From assembly GCA_029932035.1 (NCBI GenBank), contig JAOZQV010000049.1, positions 1 through 14,191 of the forward strand: a stretch of DNA of 14,191 bases, given 5' to 3'. Source of the DNA: Deltaproteobacteria bacterium. GTDB lineage: Bacteria; Desulfobacterota; DSM-4660; Desulfatiglandales; Desulfatiglandaceae. This document shows, one piece after another, positions 6,999-14,023 of the stretch. The notes below the pieces were generated by a model, which was given only the letters and a program-made list of their open reading frames with translations, searched no databases and was not told where the DNA came from. Positions within the stretch are counted from its first letter, which is position 1, and each line of letters starts with the position of its first letter. The translations under genes and the position numbers were made by a program.

Positions 6999-9130
6999 GA
7001 CAGGGTCACGTTCCTTCTGGTCCTGGCCAGAGTGGCAATATAGCGGCCTTTTTCGTGCCGTCTGTTGTACCTGAAGATCGTATCCACAAGGCCTTTATGC
7101 AGTCTATTGAAGGTCTTTGCGTAAAACTTGCTTAACCATCTGTAATATTTTTCCATGCTCTTCATATTCTGCCCAAACACGATCCCTATCAACTCATCAA
7201 TAAGCTCATCGACTTTATCATCAAAGAAATGCTCTAAATCAGGAGGGGGACCACCCAGGGTTGGTCTGTATTGCTGAACAAACACATAGGCTCCAGGAAG
7301 GGACTTTAAGAATAGAAAACGCTCAAGGTCTTCGGCCAGGGTGGTATTATAACCATACATACAGATGAATTCGCAATTGTCCCCTGGCGTAAAGCCCATG
7401 AGCCGATACTTCCTGAGGACCTGATTTAAATAACGGGTATCATTAAGACTAAAATGATAAACCGTCCGGGTGAATCTGGTGTTTGAGCATCGGATACGCC
7501 GCAAGAGGCCCGCGATTTCTTTATCCAACAGGCGGATATCAAGGGTCTGAGTAAAATTGACCTGAAGATCTCTCCGGGCCATATCTTCCAAGAAGTCTCC
7601 CGCATTGGGATGAGCAAGGATATTGTCATCCAACAGGATCAGTTTCCGGCGATTACCCTGTAAAAGGTCGTCAAGAGAACTCACCTGGCGGATCTTTCCT
7701 TCTTTTTCCGGAACTATGCAGAAAGGGCAGTCAAAGGGACATCCACGAGTAATAAAACCGATGGCAACGTCGTCCAATTCCGGATAAAGGGTATAATCGG
7801 GCGGCATTTTCTCAATCTTGAGTGGAAGCCTGCGCCGGACATCTACGCCTGAACCGCCAAGGATTATGGATTTTCCAAAATAGTTTCTCAGATGTCTAAC
7901 ACGATTCGTATTAGCAGTGTATGAAAATACGCAACTGGCATAGATAGCTTCCGGCGCTCTAATCCCATCCCTGCGGCCTAAAAAAACCCGGCTGCCTCTG
8001 CGATCCAGGATGACCATCTTCCCCTGTTCCTTGTAATGCCTGCTCAGTTTCATAAGAGCAAGGTTGGGGAGGCGACCATCGAGATGGAGAAGAAGGACTG
8101 CTCCCTTCGGGATACGGGTTCTGATATGCTTTTCTTCAGGAATAAGCGCGGCAGCAGGCAAACTCAGGCGTTTCCTCTTTACCTTATGAGGAAACCATGC
8201 ATGAGCCTTCAACGAGAGGGTAGATATATATTGCATGGAAGGGAGTAAAAGATCCATGAGGATGATCCATCTCGGAAAGATTCTTTGTGTACAAAAAAAA
8301 TCAGGACGGTCTAACAGCGTTACGCCGGGCTGGTCGAGAGGTGTCCCGCATGCAGGAAAGGCGTCGATTATATGACGGACAGCATCAAGTGCAGGCAGGG
8401 CCGCACGTTTCTGCCAGGAGCGCAGCTGAGACCACTCCAGTTCAAAATCACATCCCTTCTCCACCCAGCGCCCGGTATCGATTTCCAAGTATTCCTCTAA
8501 GAGATGGCACAGCCTCCATATACTTTGTTGAGCAGGGAACCTGGATTTGAGTATTGCCCTATAATGAAGACGCGTCAAAAAGGCGACCGGATCAGTGACG
8601 AGCGAGTCTTTACTGAAAAGGGAATGAAACCGCCTTACACGATGGAAGGGGTCTTCAAAATCAAAATCATCCTTGTTTTGATGGGGGCAAAGGTGAGGGC
8701 CATAAGCGAGGAAAAAGTACCTTGAATTGCCATTACCGAGGGAGAGTTTGCTTATGGGAAGCTTCTCTGGAAGCAGACGATAGGCATTCCGTTGAACAGT
8801 TTCGACCATACCTGTATCGTTTATCTCCATACCACTGCCGAAGACAGGCGACATATATTCACCTTTATCGCATGACGCATGCCGGGCTAACATGAGCTCA
8901 AGTCGAAGCGGCGGACCACCCCGTCTTTGAAATTCGTGCAACTTGCAGGGAAGTTGGGGAATAAAAGAGGCGCCCCCGCAAGCTAATGCCATTAGCTGCA
9001 ACAACTCACGCTGGTCCCGGCCTGAAGAGAGCAGAGCCCACTTTCTAAGCCAGCGGCCATGTTTTTCAACACTGAAACTACCCGCCCCGTTCTTCTTAGC
9101 GTTTTCAAAATATAGACCGAGGAGATACAT
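6995..9130 (-). CDS. Degenerate RecF/ABC-type ATPase domain fused to radical SAM domain
   Basis: This 711-residue protein appears to have two parts. Residues 1 to about 315 follow the order of a RecF-like AAA ATPase but lack its key residues. A P-loop position, LLSSGRDQRELLQLMAL (33-49), has no GxxxxGKS/T. FFLAYGP is at 139-145, a signature-like LRSWQKRAALPALD at 236-249, and a Walker-B-like PGVTLLDRPD (268-277) precedes LLPSMQYIST. Residues about 340-711 form a radical SAM protein: DGRLPNLALMKLSRHYKEQG (351-370) in a B12-binding-like Rossmann segment, then TRGCPFDCPFCIVPEKEGK with C464-x3-C468-x2-C471 for the 4Fe-4S cluster, then FTQTLDIRLL (526-535). The second part matches a radical SAM type I recall from phages and mobile elements. 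The substrate is unknown. It starts 8 bases after the ASCH stop, with only a weak GGGAGA ribosome site. The radical SAM call is strong; the ATPase ancestry is inferred. Confidence 0.8.
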   Translation of the reverse strand: MYLLGLYFENAKKNGAGSFSVEKHGRWLRKWALLSSGRDQRELLQLMALACGGASFIPQLPCKLHEFQRRGGPPLRLELMLARHASCDKGEYMSPVFGSGMEINDTGMVETVQRNAYRLLPEKLPISKLSLGNGNSRYFFLAYGPHLCPHQNKDDFDFEDPFHRVRRFHSLFSKDSLVTDPVAFLTRLHYRAILKSRFPAQQSIWRLCHLLEEYLEIDTGRWVEKGCDFELEWSQLRSWQKRAALPALDAVRHIIDAFPACGTPLDQPGVTLLDRPDFFCTQRIFPRWIILMDLLLPSMQYISTLSLKAHAWFPHKVKRKRLSLPAAALIPEEKHIRTRIPKGAVLLLHLDGRLPNLALMKLSRHYKEQGKMVILDRRGSRVFLGRRDGIRAPEAIYASCVFSYTANTNRVRHLRNYFGKSIILGGSGVDVRRRLPLKIEKMPPDYTLYPELDDVAIGFITRGCPFDCPFCIVPEKEGKIRQVSSLDDLLQGNRRKLILLDDNILAHPNAGDFLEDMARRDLQVNFTQTLDIRLLDKEIAGLLRRIRCSNTRFTRTVYHFSLNDTRYLNQVLRKYRLMGFTPGDNCEFICMYGYNTTLAEDLERFLFLKSLPGAYVFVQQYRPTLGGPPPDLEHFFDDKVDELIDELIGIVFGQNMKSMEKYYRWLSKFYAKTFNRLHKGLVDTIFRYNRRHEKGRYIATLARTRRNVTLS

Positions 9131-9138
9131 GGCAGGAC

Positions 9139-9546
9139 CTAAATCTCCCGCTGAAAAGAAGGTGAAATCTCAAAAAAGTTCAATCTCCCTTTGAATGGAA
9201 TGGGATGCGTGTAAAGCATCTGATTCTTGAAAACAAAACCGTAAAGCCCTTTCCGGTACTGATCAGACCTGTTCATGTGCTCGTCCATATCTTTCCGCCA
9301 CCTGTCTCTGGTTTCATACTGCACAACACCAGTCATAATAACTTCTCCGAGGATAGCACCCTTGGACAGGAGGCTTTCCGCCATTCCAAGAGCCTCAGCC
9401 ATCTCCCTGTCAACCTTTTTCCCGGCATGTATCAATATCGTCTGAGGCAGTTTAATTCTTCTTGGCCTCCACGATCTGATTTCGATCGTTTTTCTACCGG
9501 TAACAACGAGAAAAGCCCACGGCTGACGAATAGATAGCGCTTTCAT
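9139..9546 (-). CDS. ASCH-domain protein
   Basis: The 135-residue protein opens with MKALSIRQPWAFLVVTGRK followed by TIEIRSW, the hallmark start of ASCH-domain proteins. It continues with LIHAGKK, GAILGEVIMTGVVQ and a C-terminal YGFVFKNQ...GRLNFFEI, covering the whole domain. ASCH is a PUA-like beta-barrel associated with RNA or modified-nucleoside binding; some members (YqfB type) hydrolyse N4-acetylcytidine. This member's activity is not known. The start is supported by AAGGA 6 bases upstream (about 9553-9557 on the complement). It is followed after 8 bases by the radical SAM fusion gene, so the pair is very probably one transcription unit. A nucleic-acid or nucleotide substrate for the pair is a reasonable inference. 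The 61 bases before it contain CACAGAG repeats. Confidence 0.88.
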   Translation of the reverse strand: MKALSIRQPWAFLVVTGRKTIEIRSWRPRRIKLPQTILIHAGKKVDREMAEALGMAESLLSKGAILGEVIMTGVVQYETRDRWRKDMDEHMNRSDQYRKGLYGFVFKNQMLYTHPIPFKGRLNFFEISPSFQREI

Positions 9547-9572
9547 TCAATTCCTTACGTCTGTTAATGGCG

Positions 9573-9599
9573 CTCACAGAGCTCACGGAGTACACAGAG
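9573..9599. repeat. Three tandem 9-base units of CACAGAG type
   Basis: CTCACAGAG (9573-9581), CTCACGGAG (9582-9590) and TACACAGAG (9591-9599) are adjacent copies, followed by an A run. The same style of 9-base 'NNCACAGAG' tandem is, to my recollection, common between genes in many environmental bacteria. It sits in the short gap between the DUF4338 and ASCH genes and may mark an insertion or recombination boundary. Confidence 0.7.
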
Positions 9600-9607
9600 A
9601 AAAACAA

Positions 9608-10999
9608 TCAGACATTGCATAGTATCTTGCGAAAGTTCCGCTTCAAGGGGTAAAGGAAAAGAGCTTTGGTAGTGCTCCTTGCCTTTTGCTCTCTTCCTAT
9701 TCCATAACCTTTGGTAGTCCCCACCTCGATCCAGTTTGCTGCACGGTAGCAGGTGCCTTTGAAGTTGGGTAATTGCACAAAAGTCTCAAGCAAAACAGGT
9801 CTGTAATTATACCGCGCTTCCCAATCTATAGGCAACTGTTTTGATATGCCTGCAAGAATACGCGAAGCAAGGTTTGGTGATTTAATCCAGGGAAGAATAA
9901 GGAACCTCGCATTACTGACCACAAGATTCAGGTTTTTCCAGCGCTGCTCCTCGGTCCAGCCGATGAATTTATCCCTACTCGCCACACGCCATGAACAGGC
10001 CGCGAAACCGAGCGCCGCAAGGAGATATTCCCCTCGGTATCCATTCCGATTACACTTTTTCACCGCAGCCGCATTCCCCTGCCCTGCCCTTTTCTTCAGG
10101 GGCATGTTTTCATTACCCCCTCTCATCCCTTCTCCTGCTTTGGGGCGTTTCCCGCCATAAACCAGATATTTCATCTGCGCACCCCATAAGGTGTGACCCG
10201 GGATATAGTGATAACGCTCAAGCATTCCGTTCCAGAGGTCCAGATCCTGCCTTCTTGTTACAGGGATAAATTGAATCAGTTCCAAATCATGGCCATTAAG
10301 AAAGATGGTTTCTTCTGGCTCAGGTGCGTTCAGGATACGCACATCTTGCTTCCTATTGGCCTTATTCTTTTTAACCTTTTTGGGGACCGGGGGCAGGGAT
10401 ACGATGTTATCCATGTCCATCCGTTTGAGGGCAATTGATGTTCCTGTTTTCTTGAATTCCCCGTTCGACTGATACAGACCAAATAGTCGGCACATCTCAT
10501 CTACAATCTCAATTCGGGGACACTCAGGCTTGGATTTGATCAAATCTCGGATCTTCTTTATTTCACGAGCGGAAAAGCTGCGACCGATATAGTGCACCCT
10601 AACGTTATCCCATTGTTTAGACCGTGGCGGGGGTGGGTGTTCAAGAAGGTCAAGCGCCCGCTCAACAGCGGCTTCACGGGGAGTAGGCTTCCTATCCGGA
10701 TTGTCAAAGAACCTCATCCCTTCTTCGGAAAAGCGTTTCAGACTTTTTATTATGGACTCGGGGATAACACGGACGTCTAGAACCAGCCTTTTGATACTTT
10801 TGCCTTCAAGATCTCCCAATATGATTTTGGCCCGTTTTATCCTCCAGATGCCGGCAGTAGTGCTTGAGGCAATCTTCCTGAGTTCCTCTTTCTGCTTTTC
10901 TGAACAGGTAACTTGCTGAATAGTCTCATGCATTTTTACAATGGTTCCAAAAAAGGTCTTTTTTAGCCTAAAGTGGTCGGCGCCAAGTTCAAGGTTCAT
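9608..10999 (-). CDS. DUF4338 / DruA-family protein
   Basis: The protein has 463 residues in three parts. Residues about 35-105 look like a transposase-type helix-turn-helix (RAKIILGDLEGKSIKRL ending in DNPDRKPTPRE). Residues about 143-205 match the DUF4338 N-terminal module (EIVDEMCRLFGLYQSNGEFK, then SLPPVPK). Residues about 252-460 are the DUF4338 core: LWNGMLERYHYIPGHTLWGAQMKYLV, AALGFAACSWRVASRDKFIGW, NARFLILPW, NLASRIL, YRPVLLETFV and GTCYRAANW. DUF4338 is the domain of DruA in Druantia anti-phage systems; its biochemistry is not settled here. A Gly/Lys-rich stretch at residues 283-322 (10034-10153) interrupts the core where I recall relatives having a short turn. It begins 4 bases after the helicase stop, implying coupled translation; an ATG at 10933 (residue 23) is a less likely start. 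The large druE helicase and other Druantia genes are not present in this window. Confidence 0.87.
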   Translation of the reverse strand: MNLELGADHFRLKKTFFGTIVKMHETIQQVTCSEKQKEELRKIASSTTAGIWRIKRAKIILGDLEGKSIKRLVLDVRVIPESIIKSLKRFSEEGMRFFDNPDRKPTPREAAVERALDLLEHPPPPRSKQWDNVRVHYIGRSFSAREIKKIRDLIKSKPECPRIEIVDEMCRLFGLYQSNGEFKKTGTSIALKRMDMDNIVSLPPVPKKVKKNKANRKQDVRILNAPEPEETIFLNGHDLELIQFIPVTRRQDLDLWNGMLERYHYIPGHTLWGAQMKYLVYGGKRPKAGEGMRGGNENMPLKKRAGQGNAAAVKKCNRNGYRGEYLLAALGFAACSWRVASRDKFIGWTEEQRWKNLNLVVSNARFLILPWIKSPNLASRILAGISKQLPIDWEARYNYRPVLLETFVQLPNFKGTCYRAANWIEVGTTKGYGIGREQKARSTTKALFLYPLKRNFRKILCNV

Positions 11000-11003
11000 A
11001 CAC

Positions 11004-12659
11004 TCATGACAGCATCCCGATCAGATGGCTTGCCTGTCCCTTGGTCAGCCCCTCCGGCACATCAAGCTTTTTGCTCCGGAGGACGCTTGTCTGCTTTTGT
11101 GTAGCGGGCTGACGTCGCCAGCGCGTATTTCTCATGACCAATCCAACAGACCCGGGCAGATTTTGCCTGACATGTTTTTCAGCACCCATAACGGCCGCCT
11201 TGAGGTCTCTCCTGCGCAATAGTGTGGTTTCCCGCCCCCGATCGCTCAGCACAGCCTCGCATTCTCCCAAAATCGTCGGCGCAATCAGGATTGCCCTGCC
11301 TTCTGCCAGGCTTAGCCGATAAATCCCCTTTCCGGTGCCCACCCAGGCAAACTGGGAGAACCCGGACAGCTCTGAAGGGGTCTTTAGATCAAGCAGATTG
11401 ATCCGTTTGCACCGATAACGCAGGTCTGAGAGAGATTTCGCCTCACTGACCGGAACCCAGGGCCGGTGGCTTTCTGCCCAGCCTAAGGCCCTCTGCACTT
11501 CGTCCGCAGTATGACCCTCAAGGTCGAACTCTCCAGAAAGACCGAAAAGACCCGGAAGTGTAGTGAGGCTGTGTTCACGGGTCGCATCCACTATGTCAAT
11601 GACGGTTACGTTCTCCTTACCAGGATGGAGCCTGGTCCCCCTGCCGATCATCTGTGTGTAGAGGAGTGCGGACTTGGTCGGACGCGCCAGGATAATCCCC
11701 TCAACAGAGGGCTCGTCATAGCCCTCGGTAAGTACCATACAGTTTGCAAGGACTCGAATCCCGCCCCTGCGAAAGTCGGTCAGGATTTTAGTCCGCTCTG
11801 AATGATCCATATCACCAGTTACAGCGCCCGCGGGAATACCTCCAGCATTAAACGCCTTGGCAAGGGAGTGTGCATGGGCCACATCCACACAAAAACAGAG
11901 GGTCTGTTTCTCTTTGAGACGAGAGCTGAATACATCGACCACAAGGCGGTTGCGCTGCTCGACATTTACGGCCTGGGACAGGTGGGAAACTACAAAATCA
12001 CCCATACGGCTCTTGACCCGGGATAGATCAACATCGGTCTCCACCCGAAATCCCGCCACCGGTGCAAGATACCCAGCGCCGATCATTTCAGGAAGTGTAC
12101 GTGAAAAAACGATCTCCTCGAAGACCGCATCGAGCCCTTCTCCATCACCACGCTTTGGGGTCGCAGTGAAACCCACAACCAACTTGGGAGTATCCGGTTC
12201 AAAGGCTCCAAAATACTTGAGTATTCTTCGGTAGCTCTTTGCAGTGGTGTGGTGCGCCTCATCCACCACAATCAAGAAAAAGCGATCCGGATCAAGACGA
12301 AGAAGACGGCTCGAATCCTTTCGACCTAAAGTGGGTACACTCGCCACCACCACATGACTGTCAGGATCGGCAACCCGCCCTGCCTGTTCAATCTCAACAC
12401 GCAGATCAGGATTTGCCCGCCTCAGCTTATCGCAAGCCTGATCGAGCAGCTCAGCACGGTGGGCGAGCACTAACATCTGTTTCTTCATCCGAAAATAATT
12501 GGGGAATTCGGCAAAGATAACGGTCTTTCCAGACCCAGTGGGAAGGCACGTGAGCTGTCGTCGCACCCCGGCTAAGTACCGGTCTCTGATGGCCGTCAGG
12601 CATTCACGCTGGTAATCGCGAAGGCTGAAAGCCCTCTTGGAAGAGTCATTTGGTTCCAA
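11004..12659 (-). CDS. SF2 DEAH-box helicase (COG1061/SSL2-like)
   Basis: The 551-residue protein has all SF2 helicase motifs in order: LRDYQRE (13-19), Walker A PTGSGKT (40-46), DEAH (133-136), FTATPKR (164-170), TEGYDEP (311-317) and QMIGRGTRLHPGK (336-348). The C-terminal tail has PATQKQ and LTKGQASHLI, seen in other helicases of this style. It should use ATP to move on or open nucleic acid duplexes. The start is TTG at 12659: the frame closes with TGA at 12686-12684 and no ATG or GTG lies between. AGGGGA at 12676-12671 is the only ribosome site, with a long 11-base spacing, so expression may be low. Upstream lies a perfect 7+7 palindrome in the 78-base gap after intI. The DUF4338 gene follows after 4 bases, so the two products are likely partners. 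Confidence 0.92.
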   Translation of the reverse strand: MEPNDSSKRAFSLRDYQRECLTAIRDRYLAGVRRQLTCLPTGSGKTVIFAEFPNYFRMKKQMLVLAHRAELLDQACDKLRRANPDLRVEIEQAGRVADPDSHVVVASVPTLGRKDSSRLLRLDPDRFFLIVVDEAHHTTAKSYRRILKYFGAFEPDTPKLVVGFTATPKRGDGEGLDAVFEEIVFSRTLPEMIGAGYLAPVAGFRVETDVDLSRVKSRMGDFVVSHLSQAVNVEQRNRLVVDVFSSRLKEKQTLCFCVDVAHAHSLAKAFNAGGIPAGAVTGDMDHSERTKILTDFRRGGIRVLANCMVLTEGYDEPSVEGIILARPTKSALLYTQMIGRGTRLHPGKENVTVIDIVDATREHSLTTLPGLFGLSGEFDLEGHTADEVQRALGWAESHRPWVPVSEAKSLSDLRYRCKRINLLDLKTPSELSGFSQFAWVGTGKGIYRLSLAEGRAILIAPTILGECEAVLSDRGRETTLLRRRDLKAAVMGAEKHVRQNLPGSVGLVMRNTRWRRQPATQKQTSVLRSKKLDVPEGLTKGQASHLIGMLS

Positions 12660-12688
12660 CTTTGAGCTGATCCCCTGTTTGCATCAAT

Positions 12689-12705
12689 CTGTTTTCGAAA
12701 AACAG
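12689..12705. promoter_or_regulatory. Palindrome, possible operator upstream of the helicase
   Basis: CTGTTTT, CGA, AAAACAG is a perfect 7-base inverted repeat with a 3-base centre, 30-46 bases before the helicase TTG and inside the 78-base intI-helicase gap. It has CTGT and ACAG ends like an E. coli LexA box, but with 9 rather than 8 bases between them. No T-rich tail follows on the minus strand, so an operator fits better than a terminator. Confidence 0.4.
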
Positions 12706-12737
12706 TGCTACTTTGAAAGATATCATACCTTTCCCTT

Positions 12738-13694
12738 CTAATCCAGTGGACTTTTGACCGCTTTTCCTCCTTTATTGAGTACATGTGTGTAAATCATGGT
12801 AGTTGAAACATCCTTATGGCCCAGAAGTTCCTGAACTGTGCGAATGTCATAGCCGTCTTCCAATAGATGCGTAGCAAATGAGTGGCGGAATGTATGGCAA
12901 CTACCATGCTTGGCAATTCCGGCTGCCCGCATTGCGGTTTTGACAGCACGCTGCAACGCTGATTCATGCAAATGATGTCTCAATATTTTTCCAGACCTCG
13001 GGTCCTTGCAGCGCGTTGACGCAGGGAATGCATACTGCCATGCCCATTCACGATCGGCATTGGGATATTTCCTTGCTAAGGCAAAAGGGAGGTGAACCCT
13101 GCCAAAACCTGCTTTTAGGTCTCCGTCGTGGATTGCTTTGACTTTTTCGAGGTGTTTTATGAACGAGTTCTTCAAGGATGTTGGTAACATGGTTACACGA
13201 TCCTTCTGCCCTTTGCCATCTCTTACAACAATCTGACTATATTCAAAATCGATATCCTTCACTCGAAGACGAAGACACTCCATCAATCTCAAGCCGGAGC
13301 CGTATAGCAGGCTCACCATAAGCCATTTCGCGCCCTCTATCCGCACAAGAATCGCCTTGGCCTCATCCCTCGTGAAAACTACCGGCAATCTTGAGGGTCT
13401 TTTCGCACGCTCCACATTATCCACCCATCCGACCTCCTTCTTAAGCACATGTCGGTAAAGGAATAGAATTGCGCTCAGTGCCTGATTCTGTGTGGACGCG
13501 GCAACATTCCTTTTGACGGCTAAAAACGTTAAAAATTCACCTATATAGGTTTCATCCATCTCATTCGGATGTCGCTTCTTATGAAAAAGGATAAACCTCT
13601 TGATCCAATCCACATAGGCTTGCTCGGTTCGATAACTGAGATGCCTTACCCGTACAGCCGCCCGTACTTGATCCAGAAGTTTTGGCTTGACCAT
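12738..13694 (-). CDS. intI: Integron integrase (IntI), tyrosine recombinase
   Basis: The 318-residue protein is a complete tyrosine recombinase with the integron-specific extra domain. The catalytic residues are R136 (GSGLRLMEC), K161 or K164 (DGKGQKDR), H267 and R270 (HTFRH), H293 (LLGHKD) and Y302 (MIYTHV). The IntI-only insertion lies at about 213-250, visible as DREWAWQYAFPAS and HHLHESALQRAVK. The ending YTHVLNKGG...SPLD is typical. Length and residue numbering are close to the Vibrio cholerae chromosomal IntI. IntI recombines attI with folded attC sites to insert or shuffle gene cassettes. AAGGAGG at 13706-13700, 5 bases before the ATG, gives a strong ribosome site. Cassettes would be expected to the right of the gene, on the opposite strand, where attI-like motifs and a + strand frame are found. 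The genes on its 3' side run in the same direction and have no attC sites that I could see. Confidence 0.95.
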   Translation of the reverse strand: MVKPKLLDQVRAAVRVRHLSYRTEQAYVDWIKRFILFHKKRHPNEMDETYIGEFLTFLAVKRNVAASTQNQALSAILFLYRHVLKKEVGWVDNVERAKRPSRLPVVFTRDEAKAILVRIEGAKWLMVSLLYGSGLRLMECLRLRVKDIDFEYSQIVVRDGKGQKDRVTMLPTSLKNSFIKHLEKVKAIHDGDLKAGFGRVHLPFALARKYPNADREWAWQYAFPASTRCKDPRSGKILRHHLHESALQRAVKTAMRAAGIAKHGSCHTFRHSFATHLLEDGYDIRTVQELLGHKDVSTTMIYTHVLNKGGKAVKSPLD

Positions 13695-13741
13695 TTTATC
13701 CTCCTTATGCTAAGATGATAAAAAATGAACTAAAATTTCCA

Positions 13742-13747
13742 ATTATA
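13742..13747 (-). promoter_or_regulatory. Candidate -10 box for intI
   Basis: On the minus strand this reads TATAAT, a perfect -10, about 48 bases before the intI ATG. The -35 position at 17 bases has no good match (AGAGCA), so it would need an activator or be a weak promoter. Confidence 0.25.
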
Positions 13748-13824
13748 GAAGATTGATATCGGGATGCTCTTTAAGCAAAACTCCGATAGCACCATCAAGA
13801 GCGCCGCCACCAGATACGCTCTCT

Positions 13825-13843
13825 TTACAGTTATTCTTACAGT
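13825..13843 (+). repeat. TTACAGT direct repeat in the intI leader
   Basis: TTACAGT occurs at 13825-13831 and again at 13837-13843, a 12-base period (about one helical turn). Class 1 attI sites have direct repeats bound by IntI to the left of the core, so this could be an accessory integrase-binding pair. It is equally consistent with a repressor site. Confidence 0.35.
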
Positions 13844-13862
13844 CCCATTTTCATAATGTCAA
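13834..13862 (-). promoter_or_regulatory. Candidate distal promoter for intI
   Basis: On the minus strand TTGACA (13862-13857) is a perfect -35, followed after 17 bases by a weak -10 TAAGAA (13839-13834). It overlaps the right-hand TTACAGT repeat and abuts the left one, so binding there could repress it. It would give intI a leader of about 130 bases. Confidence 0.25.
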
Positions 13863-13926
13863 GTTTTTTATACAGCATTAATGCAGCTTAATCCGATTAT
13901 GTGAGCAGTTAGGCCACAAAACCGCA

Positions 13927-13980
13927 GCCTAAAGCCATTTCGCATGTCATAATGCAGTATTACAAATGCCGCGATTAGGC
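13927..13980 (+). repeat. attC-like imperfect hairpin, degenerate core boxes
   Basis: The ends GCCTAA (13927-13932) and TTAGGC (13975-13980) are exact inverse copies. Inside them GCCATTT (13934-13940) and AAATGCC (13964-13970) pair with one mismatch, with unequal spacers (1 and 4 bases) between the two boxes. A two-box stem with a bulged arm and variable middle is the architecture of attC sites. However, the cores deviate: GCCTAAA instead of RYYYAAC, and ATTAGGC instead of GTTRRRY. It may be a decayed attC or an unrelated palindrome. Confidence 0.35.
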
Positions 13981-14023
13981 GGTCTACATCAAAGTTCGGC
14001 TGAAGTGATGGAGTTATATTTGC

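Larger units (their letters stand above)
13695..14023. other. Non-coding intI leader with putative attI region
   Basis: This is a 329-base stretch without a recognisable gene. From left to right it holds the intI ribosome site, a TATAAT, the TTACAGT direct repeats overlapping a TTGACA-type promoter, a perfect palindrome GCATTAATGC (13875-13884), a GTTAGGC integron core motif (13908-13914, consensus G^TTRRRY), and an attC-like inverted repeat (13927-13980). It then runs up to the + strand start at 14024. The place and orientation are right for attI: adjacent to the 5' end of intI, with the core on the strand of the cassettes. GTTRRRY is short and expected by chance about once per 500 bases counting both strands, so the call rests on context. 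Confidence 0.45.

Noticed and set aside
9846..10438. Several short + strand frames opposite the DUF4338 gene
   Set aside because: They overlap each other in different frames and are Pro/Arg/Ser-rich, as expected for reverse-strand noise of a Gly/Lys-rich coding region.
12689..12705. LexA (SOS) box of the E. coli type upstream of the helicase
   Set aside because: The ends are CTGT and ACAG but 9 bases apart instead of 8, and deltaproteobacterial LexA motifs differ. Kept only as a generic palindrome.
12596..12784. 62-codon minus-strand frame bridging the intI end and helicase start
   Set aside because: It overlaps both real genes out of frame, and the peptide resembles nothing known to me.
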